Positions 9,276 to 16,803 of a stretch of 64,000 bases of DNA are shown in pieces. Source of the stretch: Pseudomonas sp. LS1212. Lineage in GTDB: Bacteria; Pseudomonadota; Gammaproteobacteria; Pseudomonadales; Pseudomonadaceae. Position numbers and translations under genes: made by a program. The stretch lies in contig NZ_CP102951.1 of assembly GCF_024741815.1 (NCBI RefSeq), forward strand, positions 3,548,001 through 3,612,000, in the 5' to 3' direction. Within the stretch, counting starts at the first letter, position 1. Every line of letters starts with the position of its first letter. The notes beneath the pieces were generated by a model that worked only from the letters and a program-made list of their open reading frames with translations, was not told the DNA's origin and searched no databases.

Positions 9276-9383
9276 TGTAGCCGCTGCCGCAGGCTGCGCT
9301 CGCGTGCGTAGCAGGCGCAGGATCTAAAGACCGCCGAGGGAGCCCCTGCGGGACTCCAGCGCAGCCTGGCGGCAGCGGCTACA
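9276..9383. repeat. REP-like inverted repeat, family 1 (TGTAGCCGCTGCC)
   Basis: TGTAGCCGCTGCCGCAGGCTGC at the left end is matched by the inverted GGCAGCGGCTACA at the right end (to 9383), with GC-rich sequence between. The same terminal sequence recurs at 13334-13454, 40308-40416 and, as a single arm, at 62101-62152. It lies between paaK and its terminator. Confidence 0.85.
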
Positions 9384-9447
9384 CCGATCGGGGTAAGCCG
9401 CAGATATGTAGATGATCGACCGCAACCACGAATAGATTCGGACTTTT

Positions 9448-9472
9448 GCCCCGCCTCGGCGGGGCTTTTTTT
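9448..9472 (+). terminator. Rho-independent terminator after paaK
   Basis: GCCCCGCC-TC-GGCGGGGC is a perfect 8-bp GC stem followed directly by seven T residues. It ends the rightward paaFGHIJK transcript just before the paaA promoter. Confidence 0.9.
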
Positions 9473-9496
9473 GCCCGCCTGTTTTATCTACCTCCC

Positions 9497-9565
9497 AAAG
9501 CGATACAAAAAATAATTACGACACGTAATTTTGTGTTTGATATTTATTTTTGTATCACTTATAAA
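9497..9565 (+). promoter_or_regulatory. paaA promoter with two candidate PaaX operator copies
   Basis: A strong sigma-70-like promoter is visible: TTGATA (9537-9542), a 17-nt spacer and TATAAA (9560-9565). The candidate operator TTTTTGTATCACTTAT (9547-9562) lies in the spacer, in the same position as the related motif at the paaF promoter. A second copy in inverted orientation, AAAGCGATACAAAAAA (9497-9512), is about 50 bp upstream. A repressor bound to the spacer would block RNA polymerase. Assignment to PaaX is inferred from shared motif and context. Confidence 0.65.
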
Positions 9566-9609
9566 TATCTCCAGGCTAAAGACCCCCCCTTCAACGCTGG
9601 AGACACAGC

Positions 9610-10599
9610 ATGTACGCACAACTGGTTGAGACCGGCGTGAAACGCGTCAAGACCCTGGACGAGATGTCCGGGCAGGAGCGCGCCTTCCAGGAAAAGATCG
9701 ATGCGGAAATCAAGATCGAAGCTAAGAACTGGATGCCCGATGCCTACCGCCAGACCTTGATCCGGCAGATCTCCCAGCACGCGCATTCGGAAATCGTCGG
9801 CATGCTGCCCGAGGGCAACTGGGTGACTCGCGCCCCTACCCTCAAGCGCAAGCTGCAGCTGATGGCCAAGATCCAGGACGAAGCCGGCCACGGCCTGTAC
9901 CTGTACAGCGCCATGGAAACCCTGGGCGCCGACCGTGACGAAGAGATCGCCAAGCTGCACAACGGCCGCGCCAAGTATTCGAGCATCTTCAACTACCCGA
10001 CCCTGAGCTGGGCCGACATGGGCGCAGTGGGCTGGCTGGTCGACGGCGCCGCGATCGTCAACCAGGTGGTGCTGCAGCGCACCTCCTACGGCCCGTACGC
10101 GCGGGCCATGGTGCGCATCTGCAAGGAAGAGAGCTTCCACCAGCGCCAGGGCTACGAAATCCTCCTGACCATGATGCGACACGGCACCCAGGCGCAGAAG
10201 GACATGGTCCAGGACGCGATCAACCGCCTGTGGTGGCCCTCGCTGATGATGTTCGGCCCAAGCGACGAACACTCTCCCAACAGTGCCCAGTCCATGGCCT
10301 GGAAGATCAAGCGCCAGGGCAACGATGAACTGCGCCAGCGCTTCATCGACCAGACCATTCCACAGCTTGAACTTTTGGGCTGCACCGTCCCGGACCCTAA
10401 CCTTGCGTGGAACGCCGAGCGCGGCCACTACGACTTCGGCCAGATCCAGTGGGACGAGTTCTACGAAGTGCTCAAGGGCAACGGCCCGTGCAACCAGGAG
10501 CGCGTCGCCACCCGCCGCAAGGCCATTGAAGACGGCGCCTGGGCGCGTGCCGCCGCTGTCGCCCACGCCCACAAAAAACACAACAAGCACGCCGCCTGA
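9610..10599 (+). CDS. paaA: PaaA, catalytic di-iron subunit of phenylacetyl-CoA epoxidase
   Basis: A 329-residue ferritin-like oxygenase subunit. The first iron-ligand helix carries DEAGHGLYLYSAMETLG (ExxH, Glu91-His94) and the second CKEESFHQRQGYE (ExxxH), the bacterial multicomponent monooxygenase pattern. With PaaB, PaaC and reductase PaaE it epoxidises the ring of phenylacetyl-CoA. GGAGA lies 8 nt before the ATG. First gene of paaABCDE, behind its own promoter. Confidence 0.96.
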   Translation: MYAQLVETGVKRVKTLDEMSGQERAFQEKIDAEIKIEAKNWMPDAYRQTLIRQISQHAHSEIVGMLPEGNWVTRAPTLKRKLQLMAKIQDEAGHGLYLYSAMETLGADRDEEIAKLHNGRAKYSSIFNYPTLSWADMGAVGWLVDGAAIVNQVVLQRTSYGPYARAMVRICKEESFHQRQGYEILLTMMRHGTQAQKDMVQDAINRLWWPSLMMFGPSDEHSPNSAQSMAWKIKRQGNDELRQRFIDQTIPQLELLGCTVPDPNLAWNAERGHYDFGQIQWDEFYEVLKGNGPCNQERVATRRKAIEDGAWARAAAVAHAHKKHNKHAA

Positions 10600-10626
10600 T
10601 TGGCCGTCTGACCTGGAGAACCTGTC

Positions 10627-10908
10627 ATGTCCGAGTGGACTCTTTTCGAAGTATTCGTGCGCAGCAAGCACGGCCTGAATCACAAGCATGTCGGCAGCGT
10701 GCATGCCGCCGACGCCACCATGGCCATCGAGAACGCCCGCGAGCTGTATACCCGCCGCAATGAAGGCGTGAGCCTGTGGGTGGTGCCATCGGCGCTGATC
10801 ACCGCCTCCTCCCCGGACGAGAAAGACCCGCTGTTCGACCCGTCCGACGACAAGGTCTACCGCCATGCGAGCTTTTACGAGCTGCCCGCCGAAGTCGGAC
10901 ACATGTGA
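10627..10908 (+). CDS. paaB: PaaB, structural subunit of phenylacetyl-CoA epoxidase
   Basis: A 93-residue protein beginning MSEWTLFEVFVRSKHGLNHKH, the typical PaaB start, with the expected length for this small bridging subunit. It holds the PaaAC heterodimers together and is needed for the complete epoxidase. It follows paaA by 27 nt with a GGAGA ribosome-binding site and precedes paaC by 8 nt. Confidence 0.95.
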   Translation: MSEWTLFEVFVRSKHGLNHKHVGSVHAADATMAIENARELYTRRNEGVSLWVVPSALITASSPDEKDPLFDPSDDKVYRHASFYELPAEVGHM

Positions 10909-10916
10909 GGCCGACC

Positions 10917-11672
10917 ATGAATAACGATCTGATCCAATACCTGCTGCGCCTGGGCGACAGCGCCCTGATCCAGGGCCAGCGCCTGTGCCAATGGTGCGGC
11001 CACGCCCCGGCCCTGGAAGAAGAGCTGGCGCTGATGAACGTCGGCCTCGACCTGGTCGGCCAGGCGCGCAACTGGCTGGAATATGCCGCCGAGCTGCTGG
11101 GCGACGGCCGCGACGCCGACCACCTGGCTTTTCGCCGTGACGAGCGTTCGTACCGCAACCTGCTGCTGGTCGAGCAACCCAACGGCGACTTCGCCGTGAC
11201 CATGGCCAAGCAGTTTTTCTATGACGCATGGCACTTTCAGGTACTGCACGGCCTGAGCCAGTCCACGGACGAGCGCATTGCCGGCATCGCTGCCAAGAGC
11301 CTGAAGGAAGTTACCTACCACCTGCGCCGTTCCAGCGAATGGATCGAGCGCCTGGGCGACGGTACCGAAGAAAGCCACCAGCGCATGCTCGCGGCCATTG
11401 CTCAGGTGTGGCGCTTTACCGTTGAACTGGTCAACAGCGACGAGGTCGAGCAGCGTCTGTACCAGGCCGGCATCATCGGCAACCCGCAAGACGTTGCTGC
11501 TGCCTGGCAGAGCAAGGTCGCCGACATTTTCGCCAGCGCCACCCTGCCCGTCCCGGCACCGGCCAGCCATTTCTACCTGAGTGGCCGCCAAGGCCTGCAC
11601 AGCGAACACCTGGGCCTGCTGCTGGCCGAAATGCAATACCTGCCACGAGCCTACCCCGATGCAACCTGGTGA
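10917..11672 (+). CDS. paaC: PaaC, structural subunit of phenylacetyl-CoA epoxidase
   Basis: A 251-residue ferritin-like protein related to PaaA but without a complete set of iron ligands, as is usual for PaaC. It pairs with PaaA. The ATG at 10917 was chosen because the family begins near MNNDLIQYLLRLGDSALI; the frame is open upstream only because it overlaps paaB. It overlaps the start of paaD by 14 nt. Confidence 0.94.
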   Translation: MNNDLIQYLLRLGDSALIQGQRLCQWCGHAPALEEELALMNVGLDLVGQARNWLEYAAELLGDGRDADHLAFRRDERSYRNLLLVEQPNGDFAVTMAKQFFYDAWHFQVLHGLSQSTDERIAGIAAKSLKEVTYHLRRSSEWIERLGDGTEESHQRMLAAIAQVWRFTVELVNSDEVEQRLYQAGIIGNPQDVAAAWQSKVADIFASATLPVPAPASHFYLSGRQGLHSEHLGLLLAEMQYLPRAYPDATW

Positions 11673-12207
11673 GCTGATCGGCAGCGACCGCGGCGCGCGC
11701 GCGGCCCAGCCTGGCGACTTGCGCCAGGCCTGGGCGGTGCTCGAGCAGGTCATGGACCCGGAAGTGCCGGTGGTGAGCGTCGTCGATCTGGGTATCGTCC
11801 GCGGCGTCGACTGGCAAGCCGGCCACCTGCACGTGGTGGTGACCCCGACCTACTCCGGCTGCCCGGCTACCGAGGTGATCGAAGAGGACATCCGCCAGGC
11901 GCTGGAACTGGCCGGCTTCGCCGCGCCGCAGCTGGAACGCAAGCTGACCCCGGCCTGGACCACCGACTGGATCACCGACAGCGGTCGCGAACGCCTGCAC
12001 GCGTATGGGATTGCGCCTCCCCCCTGCGGCTCTGAGGAGCGCAGCACCAGCAAGCGCAGCCTGCTCGGCGAAAGTCCGCTGGTGTGCTGCCCACAGTGCG
12101 GCAGCGCCCACACCGAGCTACTCAGCCAGTTCGGCTCCACGGCGTGCAAGGCGCTGTACCGCTGCTGCGACTGCCGGGAACCTTTCGACTATTTCAAGTG
12201 CATCTGA
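11659..12207 (+). CDS. paaD: PaaD, iron-sulfur maturation protein of the epoxidase
   Basis: A 182-residue protein with an N-terminal MIP18/DUF59 domain (VMDPEVPVVSVVDLGIVRGV) and a C-terminal Cys-rich ribbon (CCPQCG ... CCDCREPFDYFKC). PaaD is thought to help assemble or repair the Fe-S/di-iron centres of PaaABCE and is required in vivo. The start at 11659 overlaps paaC; upstream codons in this frame are out-of-frame paaC. About 34 nt separate it from paaE. Confidence 0.92.
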   Translation: MQPGELIGSDRGARAAQPGDLRQAWAVLEQVMDPEVPVVSVVDLGIVRGVDWQAGHLHVVVTPTYSGCPATEVIEEDIRQALELAGFAAPQLERKLTPAWTTDWITDSGRERLHAYGIAPPPCGSEERSTSKRSLLGESPLVCCPQCGSAHTELLSQFGSTACKALYRCCDCREPFDYFKCI

Positions 12208-12241
12208 GCGGCGCGCCCGCCGTGCCTGCTGGAGAACGACC

Positions 12242-13318
12242 ATGAGCAAATTCCACAGCCTGACCATCAAGCAAGTACGGCCGGAAACCCGTGACGCGGT
12301 ATCCATTGTTTTCGACATCCCGGCCGACCTGCAGGAAAGCTTTCATTTCACCCAGGGCCAGCACCTAGTCATGCGCACCGAGCTCGATGGCGAAGAAGTG
12401 CGCCGCTCCTATTCGATTTGCACCGGCGTCAATGACGGCGAGCTGCGCGTGGCGGTCAAGCGCGTTGCCGGCGGGCGCTTCTCGGCCTATGCCAACGAAG
12501 AGCTCAAGGCCGGTCACGTACTCGAAGTGATGCCGCCATCAGGACACTTCTCCATCCCCCTGGACCCGGCCCGTCACGGCAACTACCTCGCCGTCGCCGC
12601 CGGCAGCGGCATCACGCCGATCCTGTCGATCGTCAAGACCACGCTCGAGACCGAGCGGGGCAGCCGCGTCACCCTGCTCTACGGCAACCGCTCCAGCTCC
12701 GGGGCGCTGTTTCGCGAGCAGCTCGAGGACCTGAAGAACCGTTACCTGCAACGCCTGAACCTGATCTTCGTGTTCAGCCGCGAGCAACAGGACGTGGACC
12801 TCTACAACGGCCGTATCGATGCCGGCAAATGCGAGCAGCTGTTCAGTCGCTGGCTGAATGTAAAAACCCTGGACGCCGCCTTTATCTGCGGCCCGCAGGA
12901 AATGACCGAAACCGTGCGCGACAGCCTCAAGGCCAAGGGCATGCCAACCGAGCGCATCCACTTCGAACTGTTCGCCGCCGCCGGCAGCGAGCACAAACGC
13001 CAGGCCCGCGAGGCCGCACGCCAGGTCGATTCGGCGGTGAGCCAGATCACCGTCATCAGCGACGGCCGCGCCCTGGCCTTCGACCTGCCGCGCAATACCG
13101 TCAGCGTGCTCGACGCCGGCAACGCCATCGGTGCCGAGCTGCCCTATTCATGCAAGGCCGGCGTCTGCTCGACCTGCAAGTGCAAGGTCATCGAAGGCGA
13201 GGTGGAAATGGACAGCAACCACGCACTGGAAGACTACGAAGTGGCGGCCGGTTATGTCCTGTCCTGCCAGACCTTCCCGATCAGCCAGAAGGTGGTGCTC
13301 GACTTCGATCAGATCTAA
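12242..13318 (+). CDS. paaE: PaaE, NADPH-dependent reductase of the epoxidase
   Basis: A 358-residue ferredoxin-NADP reductase-type protein. The FAD site is RRSYSIC, the nucleotide-binding motif is GSGITPILS, and a C-terminal plant-type [2Fe-2S] ferredoxin domain carries Cys304, Cys309, Cys312 and Cys342 (C-x4-C-x2-C-x29-C). It passes electrons from NADPH to the PaaA di-iron site. A GGAGAACGACC stretch precedes the ATG. Last gene of paaABCDE; a REP-like repeat follows. Confidence 0.95.
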   Translation: MSKFHSLTIKQVRPETRDAVSIVFDIPADLQESFHFTQGQHLVMRTELDGEEVRRSYSICTGVNDGELRVAVKRVAGGRFSAYANEELKAGHVLEVMPPSGHFSIPLDPARHGNYLAVAAGSGITPILSIVKTTLETERGSRVTLLYGNRSSSGALFREQLEDLKNRYLQRLNLIFVFSREQQDVDLYNGRIDAGKCEQLFSRWLNVKTLDAAFICGPQEMTETVRDSLKAKGMPTERIHFELFAAAGSEHKRQAREAARQVDSAVSQITVISDGRALAFDLPRNTVSVLDAGNAIGAELPYSCKAGVCSTCKCKVIEGEVEMDSNHALEDYEVAAGYVLSCQTFPISQKVVLDFDQI

Positions 13319-13333
13319 ACGCACCGCGAATCC

Positions 13334-13454
13334 TGTAGCCGCTGCCGAAGGCTCGGTGCGCCGCTGCGACGCTGAGGTCTGAAGGACCTCCAACGGCGCC
13401 CTCAGGACCTGGCGCCCGCTTCGCGGGCGAGCGCAGCCTGCGGCAGCGGCTACA
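13334..13454. repeat. REP-like inverted repeat, family 1
   Basis: The left arm begins TGTAGCCGCTGCCGAAGGCT and the right arm ends GCGGCAGCGGCTACA. The ends match those of the repeat at 9276-9383, while the middle differs. It occupies the gap between paaE and the permease operon. Confidence 0.85.
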
Positions 13455-13513
13455 GAAAGCTGCACCCCGCTGTACCCATAAAAACAAAGATCAAAAACAA
13501 AGAGAGCGCCCCC

Positions 13514-13822
13514 ATGACCCAAGACGATATCGACATCATCAGCCGGCATCCGGACTTCCAGCAATTGATCCGCCGCAAGCAGCGGCTCAACTGGACCCTG
13601 ACCCTGACCATGCTGGTCATCTACTACGGCTTCGTCCTGCTGGTGGCGTTCTCGCCCAGCACGCTGGGGCAATCGCTGAACGGCGGCGTCACCAGTGTCG
13701 GCATGCTGGTGGGCGTGGTCATGGTGCTGCTGTCTTTCGCCCTGACCGGCATCTACGTCTACCGCGCCAACAACGTGCTCGACCCACTGAACGACAAGGT
13801 CAAACAGGAGTGTGCAAAATGA
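13514..13822 (+). CDS. DUF485 small inner-membrane protein (symporter partner)
   Basis: A 102-residue protein with two hydrophobic segments (about 32-50 and 64-84), as in the DUF485/YjcH family. Members are regularly encoded just before ActP-type sodium:solute symporters, as here, where the stop overlaps the paaL start. The role is unknown; it is presumed to help the permease fold or work. An AGAGAGCG stretch lies before the ATG. Confidence 0.85.
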   Translation: MTQDDIDIISRHPDFQQLIRRKQRLNWTLTLTMLVIYYGFVLLVAFSPSTLGQSLNGGVTSVGMLVGVVMVLLSFALTGIYVYRANNVLDPLNDKVKQECAK

Positions 13823-15465
13823 AGCACCTGCTCGCCCTGCCGGCCCTGCCCCTGTTGCTGGCCACCGACCTTGCCGTCGCTGCCGACGGCGCTGCACGCC
13901 CCTTGAACTGGAACGCCATCGGCATGTTCCTGGTGTTCGTCCTGTTCACCCTCGGCGTGACCCGCTGGGCCGCCCTGCGTACCCGCTCGACCAGCGACTT
14001 CTATACCGCCGGCGGTGGCATGACGGGCTTTCAGAATGGCCTGGCGATTGCCGGCGACATGATCAGCGCCGCGTCCTTCCTGGGCATTTCGGCGATGATG
14101 TTTCTCAACGGCTACGATGGCTTGCTGTATGCCCTGGGCGTACTGGCCGGCTGGCCGATCATCCTGTTCCTGATCGCCGAGCGCCTGCGCAACCTGGGTA
14201 AATACACCTTCGCCGACGTGGTTTCCTATCGCCTGGAGCAGACGCCGGTGCGCCTGACCTCGGCCTTCGGCACCCTGACCGTGGCGCTGATGTACCTGGT
14301 GGCGCAGATGGTCGGCGCCGGCAAGCTGATCGAGCTGCTGTTCGGCATCGACTACCTCTACGCGGTGATGCTGGTTGGCGTGTTGATGGTGTTCTACGTG
14401 ACCTTCGGCGGCATGCTCGCCACCACCTGGGTACAGATCATCAAGGCGGTCATGCTGCTGTCGGGCACCACCTTCATGGCGTTCATGGTGCTCAAGCACT
14501 TCGGCTTCAGCACCGAGGCAATGTTCGCCAGCGCCACTGCCGTACACGCCAAGGGCACCGCGATCATGGCCCCGGGTGGCTTGCTCTCCAACCCTATCGA
14601 CGCCATTTCGCTGGGGCTTGGCATGATGTTCGGCACCGCCGGCCTGCCGCATATCCTCATGCGTTTCTTCACCGTCAGCGATGCCAAGGAAGCGCGCAAG
14701 AGCGTGTTCTACGCCACTGGCTTCATCGGCTACTTCTATCTGCTGCTGATTGTGGTCGGCTTCGGCGCGATCGTGATGGTCGGCACGGAGCCGACCTATC
14801 GCGATGCGGCTGGCGCGATCATCGGCGGCGGCAACATGGTCGCCGTGCACCTGGCGCAAGCGGTGGGTGGCAACCTGTTCCTCGGCTTCATCTCGGCAGT
14901 GGCCTTCGCCACCATCCTGGCAGTGGTGGCCGGCCTGGCGCTGTCCGGTGCTTCGGCGGTGTCCCATGACTTGTATGCCTGCGTCATGCGCAAGGGCCAG
15001 GCCAGCGAGAAGGAAGAAATGCGCGTGTCGCGCCTGGCGACCCTGGTGATTGGCGTACTGGCGATCATCCTCGGCCTGATGTTCGAATCGCAGAACATTG
15101 CCTTCCTTTCCGGGCTGGTGCTGGCGATTGCCGCGTCGGTCAATTTCCCGGTGCTGTTCCTGTCGATGTACTGGAAAGGCCTGACCACCCGCGGCGCGGT
15201 GGTCGGCAGCATGACCGGCCTTGCCTCGGCGATCGTTCTGCTGGTGCTCAGCCCGGCGGTCTGGGTCAACGTCCTGCACCACGACAAGGCCCTGTTCCCG
15301 TATGCCAACCCGGCGCTGTTCTCCATGAGCCTGGCGTTCCTCGGCGCCTGGGTGTTCTCGGTCACCGACAAATCGCCACGGGCAGCCCAGGAGCGTGGTC
15401 GTTATCTCGCTCAGTTCATCCGGTCCATGACCGGCATCGGCGCCGCCGGCGCCAGCAAGCACTGA
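13819..15465 (+). CDS. paaL: PaaL, sodium:solute symporter for phenylacetate
   Basis: A 548-residue polytopic membrane protein of the SSS family (ActP-like), with an N-terminal signal-like segment and about 13 hydrophobic helices. Family signatures include TRSTSDFYTAGGGMTGFQNG near residue 60. The ATG at 13819 was chosen for the AGGAG 8 nt upstream; a GTG three codons earlier is possible. ActP itself carries acetate, so substrate assignment to phenylacetate rests on the position between paaABCDE and paaM/paaZ and on the P. putida PaaL precedent. Confidence 0.85.
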   Translation: MKHLLALPALPLLLATDLAVAADGAARPLNWNAIGMFLVFVLFTLGVTRWAALRTRSTSDFYTAGGGMTGFQNGLAIAGDMISAASFLGISAMMFLNGYDGLLYALGVLAGWPIILFLIAERLRNLGKYTFADVVSYRLEQTPVRLTSAFGTLTVALMYLVAQMVGAGKLIELLFGIDYLYAVMLVGVLMVFYVTFGGMLATTWVQIIKAVMLLSGTTFMAFMVLKHFGFSTEAMFASATAVHAKGTAIMAPGGLLSNPIDAISLGLGMMFGTAGLPHILMRFFTVSDAKEARKSVFYATGFIGYFYLLLIVVGFGAIVMVGTEPTYRDAAGAIIGGGNMVAVHLAQAVGGNLFLGFISAVAFATILAVVAGLALSGASAVSHDLYACVMRKGQASEKEEMRVSRLATLVIGVLAIILGLMFESQNIAFLSGLVLAIAASVNFPVLFLSMYWKGLTTRGAVVGSMTGLASAIVLLVLSPAVWVNVLHHDKALFPYANPALFSMSLAFLGAWVFSVTDKSPRAAQERGRYLAQFIRSMTGIGAAGASKH

Positions 15466-15479
15466 TCAAACGACCACGG

Positions 15480-16742
15480 ATGATGAGAATGTCGGGTATA
15501 AAAACAATGAACCACGCTTGTATCACACCAGCACTGCTTGCCACCTTGACCCTGCCCATGGCCGCGCCGGCCATGGCGGACTTCATCGGTGACAGCCATG
15601 CCAGACTTGAGCTGCGCAACCACTACCTCAACCGCGATTTTCGCCAGGACAACGCCCCCCAATCGAAAGCCGCCGAATGGGCCCAGGGCTTTACCGCCCG
15701 AATCGAGTCGGGCTTTACCGACGGCGCCCTGGGTTTTGGCCTGGACGCGCTGGGCGAACTGGGGGTCAAGCTCGACTCCAGCGCCGACCGGCGCGGTACT
15801 GGGCTGTTGCCCTTTGGCCGCAACAGCCTGGAGCCTGCCGACGAGTTCAGCGAGCTGGGCCTGACCGGCAAGTTGCGGGCATCCAGGAGCGTGCTGCGCC
15901 TGGGCACCCTGCAGCCGACGCTGCCGGTTGTGGTCTACAACGACACACGCTTGCTCGGCACCACCTACCAGGGCGGCCTGCTGACCAGCCAGGAGCTCGA
16001 CGGCCTGACTATCAACGCCGGGCGCCTGACCAAGGCCAACCTGCGCGACTCCTCCAACCGCGACGATGTCGGTTATGGCGCGGCCAGCAGCGATCGCTTC
16101 GATTTTGCCGGCGGCACCTATGCCTTCACGCCGCAACTGAACCTGAGCTACTACTACGGCGAGCTGGATCAGATTTACCGTCAGCAATATCTTGGCCTGC
16201 TGCACACCTTGCCGCTGGCCGGCGGTTTCAGCCTGCGCAGCGACCTGCGCTACTTCGACAGCCGCGGCGACGGCGCCGAACGCGCCGGGCGCATCGACAA
16301 CCGCAATCTCAACGGCATGTTCACCCTGGGCCATGGCGGGCACAAGGTCAGCGCCAGCTACCAGCAACTGTCCGGCGACAGCGCCTTCCCCTTCCTCAAC
16401 GGTGGCGACCCGTATGTGGTCAACCTGGTGACCTACAACACCTACACCCGCGCCGACGAGGATTCCTGGCAGCTGCGCTACGACTATGACTTAGTAGCCC
16501 TGGGCATCCCCGGCCTGACCTTCATGACCCGCTACACCGACGGTCGCCATGCCAAGGCCGCCGGCGTCGACAACGGCCGTGAATGGGAACGCGACACCGA
16601 TATCGCCTACGTCATCCAGAGCGGTCCACTCAAGAACGTCAGCCTGCGCTGGCGCAACCTGACCTTGCGCTCCGGCAATGGCTTGACCACCGCCGTCGAC
16701 GAGAACCGCTTGATTCTCGGTTACACCCTGGCGCTCTGGTAA
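15480..16742 (+). CDS. paaM: PaaM, OprD-family outer-membrane porin
   Basis: About 420 residues with a signal peptide (hydrophobic core ALLATLTLP, cleavage near PAMA|DFIGD) and the beta-strand-rich body of OprD-type porins, ending in an aromatic residue (LGYTLALW). It probably admits phenylacetate through the outer membrane; PaaM is the name used in P. putida. Start is uncertain: ATGs at 15480, 15483, 15489 and 15507 are in frame. I favour an upstream one because the positive n-region residue Lys (SGIKTM) would be lost with the 15507 start. Confidence 0.82.
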   Translation: MMRMSGIKTMNHACITPALLATLTLPMAAPAMADFIGDSHARLELRNHYLNRDFRQDNAPQSKAAEWAQGFTARIESGFTDGALGFGLDALGELGVKLDSSADRRGTGLLPFGRNSLEPADEFSELGLTGKLRASRSVLRLGTLQPTLPVVVYNDTRLLGTTYQGGLLTSQELDGLTINAGRLTKANLRDSSNRDDVGYGAASSDRFDFAGGTYAFTPQLNLSYYYGELDQIYRQQYLGLLHTLPLAGGFSLRSDLRYFDSRGDGAERAGRIDNRNLNGMFTLGHGGHKVSASYQQLSGDSAFPFLNGGDPYVVNLVTYNTYTRADEDSWQLRYDYDLVALGIPGLTFMTRYTDGRHAKAAGVDNGREWERDTDIAYVIQSGPLKNVSLRWRNLTLRSGNGLTTAVDENRLILGYTLALW

Positions 16743-16803
16743 CCACCCCTGCCGGCAGCGGCCCGTCCGCTACCGGCGCTTATTCCAACCCGGAGGAACC
16801 GTG

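Noticed and set aside
9276..13454. Possible CRISPR or insertion-sequence ends from the repeated TGTAGCCGCTGCC elements
   Set aside because: Copies are inverted pairs thousands of bases apart, with no regular spacers and no transposase between; they are REP-like intergenic palindromes.
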